Assembly (NCBI GenBank): GCA_013365365.1
Contig: JABVXU010000057.1
Span: 62,001-126,000 of the forward strand
From: Cruorifilaria tuberocauda
Lineage: Eukaryota > Nematoda > Chromadorea > Rhabditida > Onchocercidae
Reading direction: 5' to 3'
Length of the DNA: 64,000 nucleotides
Made by a program: the position numbers and the translations under genes
Shown: positions 62,908 through 64,000 of the stretch, piece by piece
How positions within the stretch are numbered: the stretch's first letter is position 1
How the letters are laid out: each line of letters starts with the position of its first letter
The notes under the pieces: generated by a model
What the model was told of the DNA's origin: nothing
Seen by the model: only the letters and a program-made list of their open reading frames with translations
The model's database searches: none

Positions 62908-64000
62908 TTATGGGAATTGCTTGTTAGTAGCACTTCCACCACTTCCTCCTTGCTGACATTCCTTACGTTCTGTAAATAATCGTTATCACTATCTTATCAT
63001 TTTCAACATGGCAGGCTACTGAAATACTAAAATAATTGTATTTTGGTAAAAGCTATTCAAAAGCCAAGCAATTTGTACGTTGCTTTTTGAGTTACCTTAC
63101 CTAATTTGCACAACAGCCTACTAAAAAACTGCTTACCGTATTGCTGCAGATTGACTTGGCCAAGTTGATTCGAAAGTGATACGACCGACTTCATCGGACT
63201 ACGTCGAGGAGTACCTGTAGGACGAACCTAAAAAATAATTTTGTCAACTACTTACACAGTGGTTAATCTTCATTCATTCAAACAATCTTCAATATTTCTG
63301 CTGGAATATTGCAAAACTCAAAATTATCTAAAATGGAAATTCGAAAAGTGAACATACTTCTGCTGGGTTTTGCCAACCACCAATCATACTTTCCTCATAG
63401 AAACACGGCTGCGGAGTCTGCGGTGTTATCGGCTGCGGTACCAATTGAATCGGATTTGGTGCTGGAATCGCCATCGCAGCAGTTTGTCCGCTTCCATCAA
63501 TCTATTTGATTCTTCATTTTTTTAAACGGCAAAAGCAAAAACAGTAATATATAAAAGCAGAATTCATTATTTTTGCAAATTAATAATAATCAACTGAAGT
63601 ACGAGTAATGAAGGAAATAATATAATCTCTAAAACAGCAGGATAAATTAAGGAAACAAGTAAAACAAACAGTCTGATATCCGCCAGGAGCGAAGAAATAT
63701 GTTGGTGCAGTCATTTGAGAGTAATGAGTCATATCGTTAGCAGGTGCAGTTGGTGCATAATAAGCAGCCGCTGGTGGAAAAAGGGTTGCTCGCTGTGTTG
63801 CAATTGACGGTGTCATCTAAAATAAGCATATAATTAAATTACAGGATGATCCCGCCCTTCTAAAAGTGCTTGTAAATAATACTAACTGGAGTAAGCGGTT
63901 GAGTAGTGACTTGCGCTATCTGTTGCAAGCTTATGAACGCCTGCTGTTGCTGTGGTGGTTGTCCGGAATTAGGCATGTGGACCGAGCCGTTAATTGCTGG
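62908..64000 (-). CDS. Pro/Gln-rich protein, C-terminal part, family not recognised
   Basis: Minus-strand gene that begins right of the window. Exons in transcript order: 64000-63887 (partial), 63816-63670, 63501-63358, 63227-63137 and 62969-62908, ending in TAA. All junctions join in phase (0, 0, 0, 1). The visible ~185 residues are disordered in character: SVHMPNSGQPPQQQQAF, LFPPAAAYYAPTAPAND, IQLVPQPITPQTPQPC, then RPTGTPRRSPMKSVVSLSNQ with Ser-Pro sites, and a Gly-rich end (GGSGGSATNKQFP). Such tails are common in RNA-binding and P-body proteins and transcription cofactors, but no domain is visible here, so no function is assigned. The low-complexity Pro/Gln composition and consistent splice phases make it a real coding region. 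Confidence 0.8.

Noticed and set aside
1481..64000. Possible endosymbiont or viral insertion
   Set aside because: No intronless long frame, no bacterial-type gene and no integrase, transposase or polymerase motif was seen anywhere in the window.

Overview
This window is nuclear DNA from an AT-rich nematode. Genes are cut into many small exons by short introns that mostly run GT...TTTTAG/TTTCAG. The best protein matches are to nematode or metazoan families, and intergenic DNA is full of (GA)n, (CA)n, GATAA-rich and minisatellite repeats. The gene set and repeat style suggest a filarial-type parasite (Onchocercidae), but that is an inference and no species can be fixed from sequence alone. I saw no tRNA, rRNA, CRISPR, transposase, viral or bacterial-insert signal.

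Layout from left to right: (1) the 3' half of a tRNA dimethylallyltransferase gene with a C-terminal zinc finger (gro-1/TRIT1 type, + strand, 47-1480). (2) A complete FE65-type adaptor gene with a WW and two PTB domains (feh-1, +, 4091-11326). (3) A convergent minus-strand gene for a small secreted cysteine-rich protein of unknown family (13544-16477), with a composite repeat array in its first intron. (4) A gene desert of about 13.8 kb (16478-30309) built largely from unrelated minisatellites. (5) A large transmembrane nidogen/EGF protein gene resembling dex-1 (+, 30310-44141), with 23 exons and a 4.8-kb first intron. (6) About 7 kb of AT-rich DNA with a doubtful Asp/His-repeat reading frame. 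(7) A Ser/Glu-rich protein of unknown family (+, 51104-53137). (8) A GH37 trehalase gene (+, 56484-61302). (9) The 3' end of a minus-strand Pro/Gln-rich protein (62908-64000 and beyond).

Exon models were built by hand from reading frames, splice dinucleotides and phase. In the feh-1, dex-1, Ser-rich and trehalase models every junction joins in phase and the total length is a multiple of three, which is strong internal support. Exact 5' ends, some last exons and possible alternative isoforms remain open. The genes do not form an operon or pathway: gro-1 acts in tRNA modification, feh-1 in APP-type signalling, dex-1 in extracellular matrix/dendrite and epithelial attachment, and trehalase in sugar metabolism.

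The observations most worth checking are an ATAAGT in place of a GT splice donor in trehalase, a GC-AG intron inside the feh-1 WW domain, two diverged copies of a ~450-bp non-coding block upstream of the Ser-rich and trehalase genes, a five-copy TGACGT-bearing minisatellite in dex-1 intron 1, and two gene products I cannot assign to a family. I did not find convincing evidence of a new multi-gene system.
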